This document shows positions 44,805-55,319 of a stretch of DNA of 64,000 bases, in pieces; the first letter of the stretch is position 1, and every line of letters starts with the position of its first letter. The stretch lies in contig NZ_CP031598.1 of assembly GCF_008728195.1 (NCBI RefSeq), forward strand, positions 1,612,001-1,676,000, written 5' to 3'. The position numbers were made by a program, and so were the translations under genes. The stretch comes from Roseovarius indicus. Lineage in GTDB: Bacteria > Pseudomonadota > Alphaproteobacteria > Rhodobacterales > Rhodobacteraceae. The notes under the pieces are model-generated. The model searched no databases. It was not told where the DNA came from and worked only from the letters and a program-made list of their open reading frames with translations.

Positions 44805-45407
44805 TCAGGCGAGATTGGCCTCGGCGAACTCGTAATTCGCAAGCTTGTCGAGGAAGTTGGCAACATAATCGGGCCGCCGGTTGCGGAAATCGACGTAGTA
44901 GCTGTGCTCCCACACGTCGAGGCCCAGCAAGGCCGTGCCCTCGCCGGTCGCGAGGGGGTTCACACCGTTGGGTGTCTTGCTGACGGAAAGCCGACCATCG
45001 GGTTTCTGGATCAACCACGCCCACCCCGATCCGAACTGTCCGACGGCGGCGGTCTTGAACGCCTCCTTGAACTGATCGACGGAGCCGAAATCTTCCACGA
45101 GCTTCGTTTCCAGTTTACCTGGCAGGCGTCCGCCTTCGGGCGACAGTGCGTTCCAGAAATGAATGTGATTCCAGTGCTGGCCGGCCTGATTGAAGACGCC
45201 CGCAAGATCTGGGTTTGCATAGGAGAGCGAAACGATCTCCTCCAGGCTCTTGCCTTGCAGGTCGGTGGTCTTATCCACGAACCCGTTCAGGGCCGTGACA
45301 TAGGCCTGGTGGTGCTTGTCATGATGCAGCTCCAGCGTTTCCTGGCTCATGCCACGATCTGCGAGCGCGGATTTGGCGAAATTCAGGGAGGGAAGTTCGA
45401 ATGCCAT
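44805..45407 (-). CDS. sodB: Superoxide dismutase, iron type
   Basis: A 200-residue cytoplasmic dismutase, full length. The metal ligands are present: H28 (LHHDKHH), H81 (QHWNH), D164 and H168 (LDVWEHSYY). Gln77 in AGQHWNH corresponds to the iron-type position, so iron rather than manganese is likely, though cambialistic use cannot be excluded. A GGAG lies 9 nt before ATG. It is divergent from a SufR-like Fe-S regulator with 90 bp between starts, which suggests redox or Fe-S control. Confidence 0.96.
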   Translation of the reverse strand: MAFELPSLNFAKSALADRGMSQETLELHHDKHHQAYVTALNGFVDKTTDLQGKSLEEIVSLSYANPDLAGVFNQAGQHWNHIHFWNALSPEGGRLPGKLETKLVEDFGSVDQFKEAFKTAAVGQFGSGWAWLIQKPDGRLSVSKTPNGVNPLATGEGTALLGLDVWEHSYYVDFRNRRPDYVANFLDKLANYEFAEANLA

Positions 45408-45464
45408 GGTTGATCTCCATTCTGGCCAAAATCTTGCGAGTCGTTCGTTGGCTCGCTATTTAAG

Positions 45465-45478
45465 CAAGTACGAGCTTG
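45465..45478. promoter_or_regulatory. Candidate regulator site between sodB and sufR-like gene
   Basis: CAAG at 45465-45468 and CTTG at 45475-45478, separated by 6 bases, in the 90-bp divergent intergenic region. Cyanobacterial SufR binds CAAC-N6-GTTG, so the spacing matches although one base per half-site differs. It may be the operator of the adjacent regulator. Only one such pair is seen here. Confidence 0.4.
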
Positions 45479-45497
45479 TAAAAATACCGGATGGAAT

Positions 45498-46175
45498 ATG
45501 TCAAGAAACAACTTGGAAAAATATGACGCGGCACCGCGTGCGCCGTCCGAGCGCATTCTCATGACATTGAAGATGCAGGGCGCGCTGACCTCCACACAGC
45601 TTGGCGAGCGGCTCGGCATCACCAGCGAGGGCGCCAGGCAACATCTTCAGAAACTTGCAGAAAATGGACTGGTTTCTGAAGAGCAGCGCGCCAAGGGGCG
45701 CGGGCGCCCGGCGACGTACTGGCACCTGACCGAGAAGGGACAGGACCGTTTTCCAAATAGCCACGCGGCCCTGACAGTGGATATCCTGCGGAGCATCTCG
45801 GACGTTCTGGGACAGGATGCGCTCGAGCGGATCATCGGTGCGCGGGAAGCCGAGACGCAGGCGATCTACAGGGCGGCGATGGTTGATTGCCGCTCTCTCA
45901 AGGAACGCGTGGAAAAGCTTGCCGAGCTTCGTTCCGCGGAAGGCTATATGGCTCAATCCGAGGAGCGCGAAGAAGGAGGGATGCTCTTCGTCGAAAACCA
46001 TTGTCCAATCTGCGCGGCGGCCACCTTCTGCCAGGGGTTTTGCCGCGCGGAGAAAATGGTTTTCGAAAATGTCCTTGGGGGAGGCGTCTCTGTTGAGCGC
46101 GTTGAACACATCGTATCCGGTGCACGGCGGTGCGCCTACGTGATCACGGACGACCCCGATAGTGCAAAAGCTTGA
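45498..46175 (+). CDS. SufR-like Fe-S-sensing transcriptional regulator
   Basis: A 225-residue regulator. Residues 16-80 form a winged helix-turn-helix (TSTQLGERLGITSEGARQHL). The C-terminal half has cysteines 169, 172, 178, 182 and 212 in HCPICAAATFCQGFC and ARRCAYVI, the pattern by which SufR-type repressors hold a 4Fe-4S cluster. SufR represses suf Fe-S assembly genes in cyanobacteria; here no suf genes are nearby and it faces sodB instead, so control of superoxide defence in response to cluster damage is a reasonable inference. ATG at 45498 is chosen; a nearby ATG at 45491 is out of frame. Confidence 0.8.
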   Translation: MSRNNLEKYDAAPRAPSERILMTLKMQGALTSTQLGERLGITSEGARQHLQKLAENGLVSEEQRAKGRGRPATYWHLTEKGQDRFPNSHAALTVDILRSISDVLGQDALERIIGAREAETQAIYRAAMVDCRSLKERVEKLAELRSAEGYMAQSEEREEGGMLFVENHCPICAAATFCQGFCRAEKMVFENVLGGGVSVERVEHIVSGARRCAYVITDDPDSAKA

Positions 46176-46660
46176 AGCGCGAATGACCTAATTGGAGATT
46201 TTGCGCGCGGCATTCCAGATGCCGTTTTCGGACTTCGACGTGCATCAAAGGCTTCTTAGGGCCTTTCGCCAAACAGCTCTTGCCGCTGCACAATCAAACT
46301 TCAACTGACGTTTATTCGGTAAGTTTTTGGACAAAAACGAAAGTTCGCCGCAAGATTTGAATGTCGCATATGGGCCGTTCGCGACGGTCCTAAAGTCTGC
46401 GCGCAAAGCCGTCATTTGCTACGGGCGCGGACATTCAGCCATGTAGCAGGGCACGCATATGGCCAATCGTCACGGCGAGCGGAGACCTGCTGCCAACTCT
46501 GGCGAGGACAAAATGCAAAGGCGCACAAGAAGCGAAACGGCATGAGCTGTCCGCGATTCGATGAGAAACTCAGGCATGGCTATGAGGCATGACAATATGC
46601 CTTAGCGGGTGCTGAGGTTCGAAATAGAGAACATCACCGATAGCTTGGCCTGCTATTGGC
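46176..46660. other. Convergent intergenic region
   Basis: About 485 bases between the SufR-like gene and the yhhJ-like gene, which converge. I see no open frame with support, no repeat array and no clear terminator. Confidence 0.45.
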
Positions 46661-47773
46661 TCAGTTCAGAAACCCACGGAACGATCGTAGGGATATGGCG
46701 AAGAAGACCGCCGCGATCCCGGTGAGCCACATCATTTGTGGCCAGACGACATCCAGACTGGCGCCGCGAAACAGGACCGCTTGCGAGAGGATCACGTAGT
46801 GGGTGTTGGGCGCAATCAGCATGATGTTCTGAACCAGGTCGGGCATAGACTCCCGCGGAGTCTGTGCCCCTGAAAGGACCTGTAAGGGGAGCAGTACAAG
46901 GATCATCATGATCCCAAACTGGGGCATGGAGCGCGCGAAGGTCGCGAGAAAAATCCCCAGAGCAGCAGTTGCGAAGAGATGCAGCGCCGTGCCCAGCATG
47001 AAGAGCGCCAGAGAACCCTGAAGCGGGATGCCCAGCACAATGTTGCACATCACTACGAGTGCGAACAGTGTGCCCAGGATAACCACGAGGGACATTGACC
47101 AGAGCTTGCTGATCATGATTTCGAGCGGGGTGACCGGCATGACCAGAAGGTGCTCAATGGTGCCATGTTCCCGCTCGCGGATCAGCGCCGCTCCGGCCAG
47201 GATCAGTGCCAGCAGGGTGACGCTGTTGGCAACACCCATCACCGCCTGAAACCAGCCTCCATTCAGTTCGGGGTTGAACCGGGCACGCAGCTGCAGATCG
47301 ACGGGCGGCCGCGGATCTGAGCGATGGCCTTCGAGGAATTCGGAAATCTCTGCCGACAAGATGGACTGAACATAACCGGCGCCGGAAAATGCCTGTGCCA
47401 TCTGGGTGGCGTCCACGTTGAGCTGAATCTCCGGGCGTTTTCCGGCGAGAAGATCGGATTGGAAATCTGGCGGAATATCCAAGGCGAAGGTATCGAGGCC
47501 TTCGTCCATCCGGCGGTCCATTTCATTCCAGCCGATGCGCCTTGTCTCGGTGAAGAATGGCGGCTGAAACGCCTGCTCAAGGCGGTGGCTGAGGGGTGAT
47601 TGGTCCTCGTTCACGATGGCGATGGGCGCGCGGTTCAGAGTCTCGCTGGCCGAATTCGCCGACGAGGTGATTTGCAGGGTGAAGGAGAACAGGATCAGGA
47701 ACATCATGATCGGGTCTCGTGCCAGCCCGCGGATTTCCTTGATCCCAAGATGAAGTATGTTCCCCAGATCCAT
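46661..47773 (-). CDS. ABC-2 type permease (YhhJ-like)
   Basis: A 370-residue inner-membrane protein: one N-terminal helix, a large periplasmic domain (about residues 40-180), then five helices with the ABC-2 core REREHGTIEHLLVMPVTPLE near residue 202. It matches the permease encoded beside RbbA in the E. coli yhiI-rbbA-yhhJ cluster. It starts 1 nt after the stop of the fused ATPase-permease gene. Together with it the protein likely forms an exporter with two permease parts. Confidence 0.88.
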   Translation of the reverse strand: MDLGNILHLGIKEIRGLARDPIMMFLILFSFTLQITSSANSASETLNRAPIAIVNEDQSPLSHRLEQAFQPPFFTETRRIGWNEMDRRMDEGLDTFALDIPPDFQSDLLAGKRPEIQLNVDATQMAQAFSGAGYVQSILSAEISEFLEGHRSDPRPPVDLQLRARFNPELNGGWFQAVMGVANSVTLLALILAGAALIREREHGTIEHLLVMPVTPLEIMISKLWSMSLVVILGTLFALVVMCNIVLGIPLQGSLALFMLGTALHLFATAALGIFLATFARSMPQFGIMMILVLLPLQVLSGAQTPRESMPDLVQNIMLIAPNTHYVILSQAVLFRGASLDVVWPQMMWLTGIAAVFFAISLRSFRGFLN

Positions 47774-47774
47774 G

Positions 47775-50510
47775 CTACCTCTCCTGTTTGCGCATCAACA
47801 GCGCGCCGAGGCCGATCAGTACGGGTATCGCCAGTGCCAGCGGCCAGAGTGCGGAAGACAGCTCGGAAAACCCAAGTGCCTTGGAGAAGGCGCCGCGCGA
47901 AATGGTCATGAAGTGGGTCGTCGGATAGGCGCTAGAAATCAGTGCGTTGATCCCGTCCATCGAGGATACGGGCGTGATCATGCCGGAAAACTGCACGGCT
48001 GGCAGAATGGTCGCCATTGCCGTGGCAAAGATCGCTGCAAGCTGGCTTTTGACGAAGGCCGAGATAACCAGCCCCATGGCGGTGGCAGTGGAGACATAGA
48101 GGACGCCTGCCAAGGAGTAGAAAAGAAGATCTCCGCTAAACGGCACCCGAAACAGGAACACGGCTAGACAGGTGAGCAGGACGAGATTGACGATTGCGAC
48201 CAAGGTATAGGGCAACTGTTTTCCCAAGAGGAATTCCAGCCGGGTTGCAGGTGTGACGTAGAAATTGGTGATAGATCCCATTTCACGCTCCCGCACCACG
48301 GACAGGGTGGACAGCATGGCGGGAATGAGCAGTAGCAAGATCGGGATCACGGCCGGAACCATGGCAACGATGCTCTTGATGTCAGGGTTGTAGCGATACC
48401 GCAGCTCTAACCCGAAATCGCCGGCCACTGCTGCCGGACCGTAAGCCTCTCGCATCCCGGACATCAACCAGCTTTGATGCATGCCCTGGACATACCCCAT
48501 CACAGTTTCCGCGCGTGTGGGGTTTGATCCGTCGATCCAGCCGCCGATTTCGACATCGCGGCCACGTAAGACGTCGCGGCCGAAATCGGGTGGTATCTCA
48601 ATCGCCAAATCGAGCGTACCCGCCCGCATGCGCCGATCCATGTCGGGATAGCCGGTCATCGCATCCTGTTCGATGAAGTAGCGAGACCCTGAAATCTGGT
48701 CGATGTAATCGCGGCTCACCGTGGACTGATCGTAATCGAGCACCGCAAAGCGCAGATCCTCAACGTCCATGTTGATGCCGAAACCGATCACCAGCATCAG
48801 GAGCAACGAGCCGAAAATGGCCAGGGCGGCGCGGATCGGATCGCGACGGAGCTCCATGGACTCGCGCATCGCATAGCTCAGCATTCGGCGCAGCCCGAAG
48901 ATGGCGGAGCCGGAGGCAGTTTTTTCGGGGGGCGGATCGGTTGGAGCGGGCTTAGGCGTCTTTTCCGCGACGGTATCTCCGGTGGCCTCTTCCAGATGCG
49001 TGATGAATGCCTCTTCCAGCGTCGCCGCGCCAGAGGAGGCCATGATCTCGGCCGGGCTGTCGGAGATCAGCACGCGGCCCGCATGCATCAGCGAGATGCG
49101 GTCGCACATCATCGCCTCATTCATGAAATGGGTCGAGACAAAGATCGTGACACCGTCTTTGCGCGAGAGCTCCGCGAGCATCTGCCAGAACGCATCGCGT
49201 GCCACCGGGTCGACGCCGGAGGTTGGCTCGTCGAGGATCAGGATGTCCGGCGCATGAATCATCGCCACCGCAAGCGACAGTCGTTGACGCAGGCCCAGCG
49301 GGAGCGCGTCGGGCCGGCTGTCCATGACCTCGGCGAGATCGAACCGCAGGCGTATCTCTTCCATGCGTGGCCGAATCTCCGCAGGTGGGATCTTGAAGAG
49401 GCGCGCGTGCAGGTCCAGGTTCTGAGCGACGGTCAGTTCGCCATAGAGCGAAAAGGCCTGGCTCATGTAGCCCACACGACGCCGGACGGCGATATCATGC
49501 GGATCGACCTGGTTTCCGAATAATCTGGCTTTGCCCTCTGTAGCTTCCAAAAGCCCCGTGAGCATTTTCATGGTTGTGGTCTTGCCGCAGCCATTGGATC
49601 CCAGAAAGCCGAAAATCTCGCCCTTGGGGATGCGGAAACTGACCCTGTCGACGGCTGTGAAGTCACCGAACTGTTTGGTCAGACCTTCGGCTTCGATGGC
49701 GTAGGTCTTGTTCTCGTGCTGGATTGGCGGGATCACAACTTCTCGGTGCCTTTTGCGCTCGTCCTCCGGCAGCAGGGCGATGAAGGCGGCGTCAAGCGTG
49801 TCCGTGCCGGTTCGCGCCATCAACTCATCCGGCGCGCCCTTGTCCAAAACCCGCCCGGCATTCATCGCGATCAGCCAATCAAAGCGGGCTGCCTCCTCCA
49901 TGTAGGCGGTCGCAACCACCACGCTCATGCCGGGGCGGCCGTCGCGAAAACGGTCGATCAGTTCCCAGAACTGACGCCGGGAGAGGGGGTCGACCCCCGT
50001 CGTCGGCTCGTCAAGAATCAGAAGATCCGGATCATGGATCAGCGCGCAGCACAGGCCCAACTTCTGCTTCATCCCGCCTGACAGCTTGCCCGCCGGGCGG
50101 TTACGAAATGCCTCCAACCCGGTGGCGGCCAAGAGATCGGCGATACGCGCTTCACGCTCAGCACGACCTTGATTGAAAAGGCGCCCGAAGAAATCGACGT
50201 TCTCGAACACCGATAGCGTCTCATAGAGGTTCCGTCCCAGACCCTGTGGCATATAGGCGATGCCGGGGCAGACCTGCTGGCGATGGCGCGCGGAGCGCAT
50301 GTCGCCGCCAAGAACCCTGAGCGTTCCTGCCTGCATTGCGCGTGCCCCGGAGATTAAGGCCAGAAGGCTGGATTTCCCCACGCCGTCGGGGCCGATCAAC
50401 CCGACCATGCAGCCGGCGGGAATGTCGACGGACACGGCGTCGAGCGCCTGCACCCTTCGGTAGGAGAGGCTTACATCGCGGATTTCTGCGATGACGGGTC
50501 GGGAAGTCAT
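47775..50510 (-). CDS. RbbA-like fused ABC transporter (two ATPases plus ABC-2 permease)
   Basis: A 911-residue fusion. Domain 1 has GPDGVGKSS and [10 protein letters not shown] with [13 protein letters not shown]. Domain 2 has GSNGCGKTT and a diverged signature ([10 protein letters not shown]) with [12 protein letters not shown]. The C-terminal third is an ABC-2 permease ([21 protein letters not shown]). This order is that of RbbA/YhiH. E. coli RbbA was reported as ribosome-associated, but the cluster with an HlyD adaptor and a second permease points to an efflux system. Overlaps the adaptor gene by 4 nt (ATGA). Confidence 0.92.
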   Translation of the reverse strand: MTSRPVIAEIRDVSLSYRRVQALDAVSVDIPAGCMVGLIGPDGVGKSSLLALISGARAMQAGTLRVLGGDMRSARHRQQVCPGIAYMPQGLGRNLYETLSVFENVDFFGRLFNQGRAEREARIADLLAATGLEAFRNRPAGKLSGGMKQKLGLCCALIHDPDLLILDEPTTGVDPLSRRQFWELIDRFRDGRPGMSVVVATAYMEEAARFDWLIAMNAGRVLDKGAPDELMARTGTDTLDAAFIALLPEDERKRHREVVIPPIQHENKTYAIEAEGLTKQFGDFTAVDRVSFRIPKGEIFGFLGSNGCGKTTTMKMLTGLLEATEGKARLFGNQVDPHDIAVRRRVGYMSQAFSLYGELTVAQNLDLHARLFKIPPAEIRPRMEEIRLRFDLAEVMDSRPDALPLGLRQRLSLAVAMIHAPDILILDEPTSGVDPVARDAFWQMLAELSRKDGVTIFVSTHFMNEAMMCDRISLMHAGRVLISDSPAEIMASSGAATLEEAFITHLEEATGDTVAEKTPKPAPTDPPPEKTASGSAIFGLRRMLSYAMRESMELRRDPIRAALAIFGSLLLMLVIGFGINMDVEDLRFAVLDYDQSTVSRDYIDQISGSRYFIEQDAMTGYPDMDRRMRAGTLDLAIEIPPDFGRDVLRGRDVEIGGWIDGSNPTRAETVMGYVQGMHQSWLMSGMREAYGPAAVAGDFGLELRYRYNPDIKSIVAMVPAVIPILLLLIPAMLSTLSVVREREMGSITNFYVTPATRLEFLLGKQLPYTLVAIVNLVLLTCLAVFLFRVPFSGDLLFYSLAGVLYVSTATAMGLVISAFVKSQLAAIFATAMATILPAVQFSGMITPVSSMDGINALISSAYPTTHFMTISRGAFSKALGFSELSSALWPLALAIPVLIGLGALLMRKQER

Positions 50511-51571
50511 TCGGCCAGCGTCTGCTGAAGGAAATCGGGCCAGTCGACCTCCGGATTTAGCCGGACATAGGCCATGCCGGGCAAGCCGGTTTTCACCTGG
50601 GTAATATACTTTTGCAGAAGATCCGGGTCGATCCGAGCCCGGACGCGAAAGGTCAGTTTGAGCCGCTCCTGTTCGGTTTCCACGGTGCGCGGCGTGAATT
50701 GCGCCACATCAGAAACGAAAGAGATCGTGGCCGGAATGGCAATCTCCGGCGCGGCGTCCAGCACAAGCCGAACCTCCGTGCCAATGCCGATACGGCCGGC
50801 CTCTTCGGTCGGAAGAAAGAAGTTCATGTAGACATTGGAGACGTCGATCATGTTGATCACCCTACCGCCGGCGCCGAGAACTTCACCCGGTTCGGCCAGG
50901 CGATATTGTATCCGGCCATCACGCGGCGCGACGAGCGTAGCATCGGCAATCTGGGCCTCAATCCGGGTCACTGAGGCCCGTGCGGCTTCGACCGCGGCCT
51001 GGGCATCCACGATCATTGCCTCGGCAGACCGGATGGCCACCTTGGCCGCGGCCTGCGATGCCTGTGCCGAAGCCAATACGGCTCTCGCCCGACGTTCCGA
51101 GGCACGATCGTCATCGAGGGTTTGCTGCGAAATGGTGTCGGTCTGAGCGAGCCGTTCGGAACGTTCCAAACGTGTGGCGGCAGCATCGAGATCGGCATCG
51201 TGCAAGGCAACATTTGCCTGGGCGGCCTCGAATTCCGCCTGCCGCTGCTCAACGAGACTTTGCGCGGTCTGTACGGAAATCTGGGCCCGGCGTAGCTGTG
51301 CGGCGGCCTCGGCCCGCAGAGCCATGAGCTCGGTCGTGTCCATTCGAGCCAGAACATCGTCCTTCGTAACGAAATCGCCTTCCGAAAAGAAAACGTCTTC
51401 AAGCCGCCCGCCGGTCTTGGCCGCGATGTCGATATCCACCGCTTCGAGCCGGCCGTTGGCAATGACTATGCCGTCGGGGAAACCATTCGACGACAATTGC
51501 TCGAAGGCCACCCAGCCAGCGAAACCGACGAGAGCGATCCCGAGCGCCAGCCATTTCACTTTCAGTTTCAT
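50507..51571 (-). CDS. HlyD/EmrA-type membrane-fusion protein (YhiI-like)
   Basis: A 354-residue adaptor with one N-terminal transmembrane helix ([17 protein letters not shown]), lipoyl halves ([23 protein letters not shown] and [20 protein letters not shown], in parts) and a long coiled coil (about residues 70-190). It links the ABC exporter to an outer-membrane channel. I choose ATG at 51571 because GAGG stands 6 nt before it; an in-frame ATG at 51583 has no such site. First structural gene of the export operon. Confidence 0.92.
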   Translation of the reverse strand: MKLKVKWLALGIALVGFAGWVAFEQLSSNGFPDGIVIANGRLEAVDIDIAAKTGGRLEDVFFSEGDFVTKDDVLARMDTTELMALRAEAAAQLRRAQISVQTAQSLVEQRQAEFEAAQANVALHDADLDAAATRLERSERLAQTDTISQQTLDDDRASERRARAVLASAQASQAAAKVAIRSAEAMIVDAQAAVEAARASVTRIEAQIADATLVAPRDGRIQYRLAEPGEVLGAGGRVINMIDVSNVYMNFFLPTEEAGRIGIGTEVRLVLDAAPEIAIPATISFVSDVAQFTPRTVETEQERLKLTFRVRARIDPDLLQKYITQVKTGLPGMAYVRLNPEVDWPDFLQQTLAE

Positions 51572-51652
51572 AATAGCCCTCATGTCTGCATTGGCCTGGA
51601 GGTATCTCTGTTGCGCATCCCCGTGATGCGCTTGGGGAAGAGAGGTGCGTCT

Positions 51653-52159
51653 TCATTCCAGAGCTTTGGCTCGGCGGCGCAGGCCCGCCAGTTTTTCATG
51701 TTCCAAAGTCAGATGCGTTGCGGTCACGTGTCGAAGTGCTTCCAGATACCGTGCAACCACCTCCAGTTCAGTCGAGGTGAACTCATCCGTGATCTGTGTG
51801 TAACAGGCGTGAAGAGCGACATATTCCTGCAAGGGACGAGCAGCGGCCTCTTTGTCCAGAGAAATCAGAACGCCGCGCCGATCCTCCGGATTCGGTTTTC
51901 GCACCACCATACCCCCGGCCTCCAACCTCAGGATCAGGGCTGAGACCGCGCCCGATGTCAGGCCAAGCGCATGCCCGATCTCTTTCGGGCTCATCGGGAC
52001 GTTGTTTCCGCCCAGCAGGCAGATCGCCCGAAAGTCTGTCTGGTGCATGTCGCTCGACTGCGCGCTCTGCTCGTTAACGGCGTCGATCTGCTGCATGAAG
52101 CGCAGAAGCGCTTTGCCCACCCGGCGCACAATACTGTTTCTGCTTTGTTTATCGCTCAT
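51653..52159 (-). CDS. MarR-family transcriptional regulator
   Basis: A 168-residue winged-helix regulator: MSPKEIGHALGLTSGAVSAL (about 56-75) is the recognition region and VRKPNPEDRRGVLISL the wing. It is 81 nt upstream of the exporter adaptor gene and co-oriented, so it is probably the local repressor of this efflux operon, induced by a drug-like ligand. A palindrome lies directly upstream of its start. Confidence 0.9.
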   Translation of the reverse strand: MSDKQSRNSIVRRVGKALLRFMQQIDAVNEQSAQSSDMHQTDFRAICLLGGNNVPMSPKEIGHALGLTSGAVSALILRLEAGGMVVRKPNPEDRRGVLISLDKEAAARPLQEYVALHACYTQITDEFTSTELEVVARYLEALRHVTATHLTLEHEKLAGLRRRAKALE

Positions 52160-52163
52160 ATTT

Positions 52164-52187
52164 TATCTTAATAGTGAAGATACTTCT
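52164..52187. promoter_or_regulatory. Candidate MarR operator
   Basis: TATCTT (52164-52169), seven bases, AAGATA (52177-52182), partly overlapped by GAAG-ATA-CTTC (52176-52186). It begins 5 nt upstream of the marR start codon. MarR-family proteins bind AT-rich palindromes of this size, so autorepression of the marR/efflux operon is likely. Confidence 0.55.
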
Positions 52188-52270
52188 TGGTAAAGGAAGT
52201 TTCTGTTAGCATTTGATGAGAATGGTTCGATTTCATCTCGCGGCTGCTTCGACAGGCCGGCTGCCTGTCG

Positions 52271-52399
52271 TCATATAGCTTGGAGCAAGGTGGCCTGGCT
52301 GATACCGGCCGTGCTGCAGGTTTCCGCAACCGGCGTGCCTTGCTCGCGCTGCTTCACGATGAAGGCCTTCTGCGCCTCCGTGAACTTCGATGCCTTCAT
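52271..52399 (-). pseudogene. IS3-family transposase OrfA, N-terminal remnant
   Basis: A 42-codon frame reads MKASKFTEAQKAFIVKQ, then GTPVAE-C-AGISQATL and a stop. This is the helix-turn-helix start of an IS3-type OrfA (MK-S-FTE-QI...GISDATFY-W), cut off at the point where the tryptophan-containing helix should follow. No OrfB is nearby. It sits in the 535-base gap between marR and ftsH; the rest of that gap shows an 8-bp hairpin (52250-52270) and no gene. Confidence 0.7.
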
Positions 52400-52694
52400 G
52401 CGTTTCCACTACTCTCCCAGCCAAGAAGGATTAGCCGAAAACGCCTGCTTCGAACGATCCAGTTCCCAGGGGGAGAGAATTCGCTTTGGTTGTTTTGTAG
52501 GCTGTAGTCTCCATGCCCAAAGAATTTTTGAGTGGGTTCCACGGAACTTGGGCATTTTGTTTGCTGCCTTCAGCTTTGAACGCCGTTGAATGAATTCGAC
52601 CAGTTCTCGTGGAGTTGCGTCAGTGTGGACGTGGGTACAGCGATGGAATAATTGTTTTAACCGGCAAGTGCTGAAACGTGACGGCGGGAATGCG

Positions 52695-54575
<1,881 letters not shown>

Positions 54576-54777
54576 CCGACGAACGGTCGGACTGGCCGGA
54601 AAATCGCGTTAGCGCCTGTCCATGCCATGTGACGAAGAGCGACATACTTTGGGGTTCATACATGGTGGAATGTCAGCCGGGCACAGGTTTTTACGCATGT
54701 TAATGACGTCTGTCGTTTCAGCGCAAAGCATGGTGCCCGGCGAGAATGATTCGAAACTCTGCGACAGGAAAAGTGAC

Positions 54778-55212
54778 ATGGCAAAGGCAACCTCAACCCC
54801 TTCGGTGACCAAGATCAGTTGGCCTGCGGGTATCTTCGGAACATACTCGCTGGTCGGCCCCCAGATCGCGCATTTCTGGGAGGCGCAGGAGGATATCCTT
54901 ACGGATGGCGAAACTTTCGCCAGGAACTGGTTCGAGCGCCGCCACACGGCTACGCGAACGGCGCTCGAAGCCGCAATGGAGATCGGGCAATGTGGCATTT
55001 CAGACCCGGCCGGGGCGATGAAGGCCGTGACCAGGTGGCAAACGCATTCCATGGAACGCGTCGCGCAGGACTACCGGGAATGGCTGGGGCTCTGGACCAG
55101 ATGCGCCGGCTACCTGAACAATGCCGAGATGGAAGCCGGCGAAGAAGGTATGAAGAGCGTGGCGAAATCCATGACACCGGCCAAGCGGATGAAGGACGAC
55201 ATCCCGGTTTAA
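54778..55212 (+). CDS. Phasin-family protein
   Basis: A 144-residue helical protein. SLVGPQIAHFWEAQEDILTDGETFARNW (in parts), with a WFERRHTATRTALEA helix and MERVAQDYREWLGLW, matches the phasin fold; phasins coat polyhydroxyalkanoate granules and may act as stress chaperones. ATG at 54778 with AGGAAAAG upstream is chosen; a longer frame starts at 54622 but adds unrelated sequence. No PHA synthase is in the window. It is co-directional with ftsH and the cation ATPase. Confidence 0.72.
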   Translation: MAKATSTPSVTKISWPAGIFGTYSLVGPQIAHFWEAQEDILTDGETFARNWFERRHTATRTALEAAMEIGQCGISDPAGAMKAVTRWQTHSMERVAQDYREWLGLWTRCAGYLNNAEMEAGEEGMKSVAKSMTPAKRMKDDIPV

Positions 55213-55220
55213 AGCGTTCG

Positions 55221-55248
55221 GGCCCGACAGGTTAAGCGCGGTCGGGCC
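55221..55248 (+). other. Stem-loop between phasin and cation-ATPase genes
   Basis: GGCCCGAC (55221-55228) pairs with GTCGGGCC (55241-55248) over 8 bp. It lies 8 nt after the phasin stop. There is no T-run, so I do not call it a terminator; it may be an attenuator or processing site. Confidence 0.4.
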
Positions 55249-55319
55249 TGGTGCCGGCATGCCCCGAGACCTGGCGAAACCCTGGTCTTTCCCCCTGACC
55301 AAAGGAATCCGACTCCGCA

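Noticed and set aside
46176..46660. CRISPR array or repeat cluster in the convergent gap
   Set aside because: No regularly spaced repeats are seen here or elsewhere in the window.
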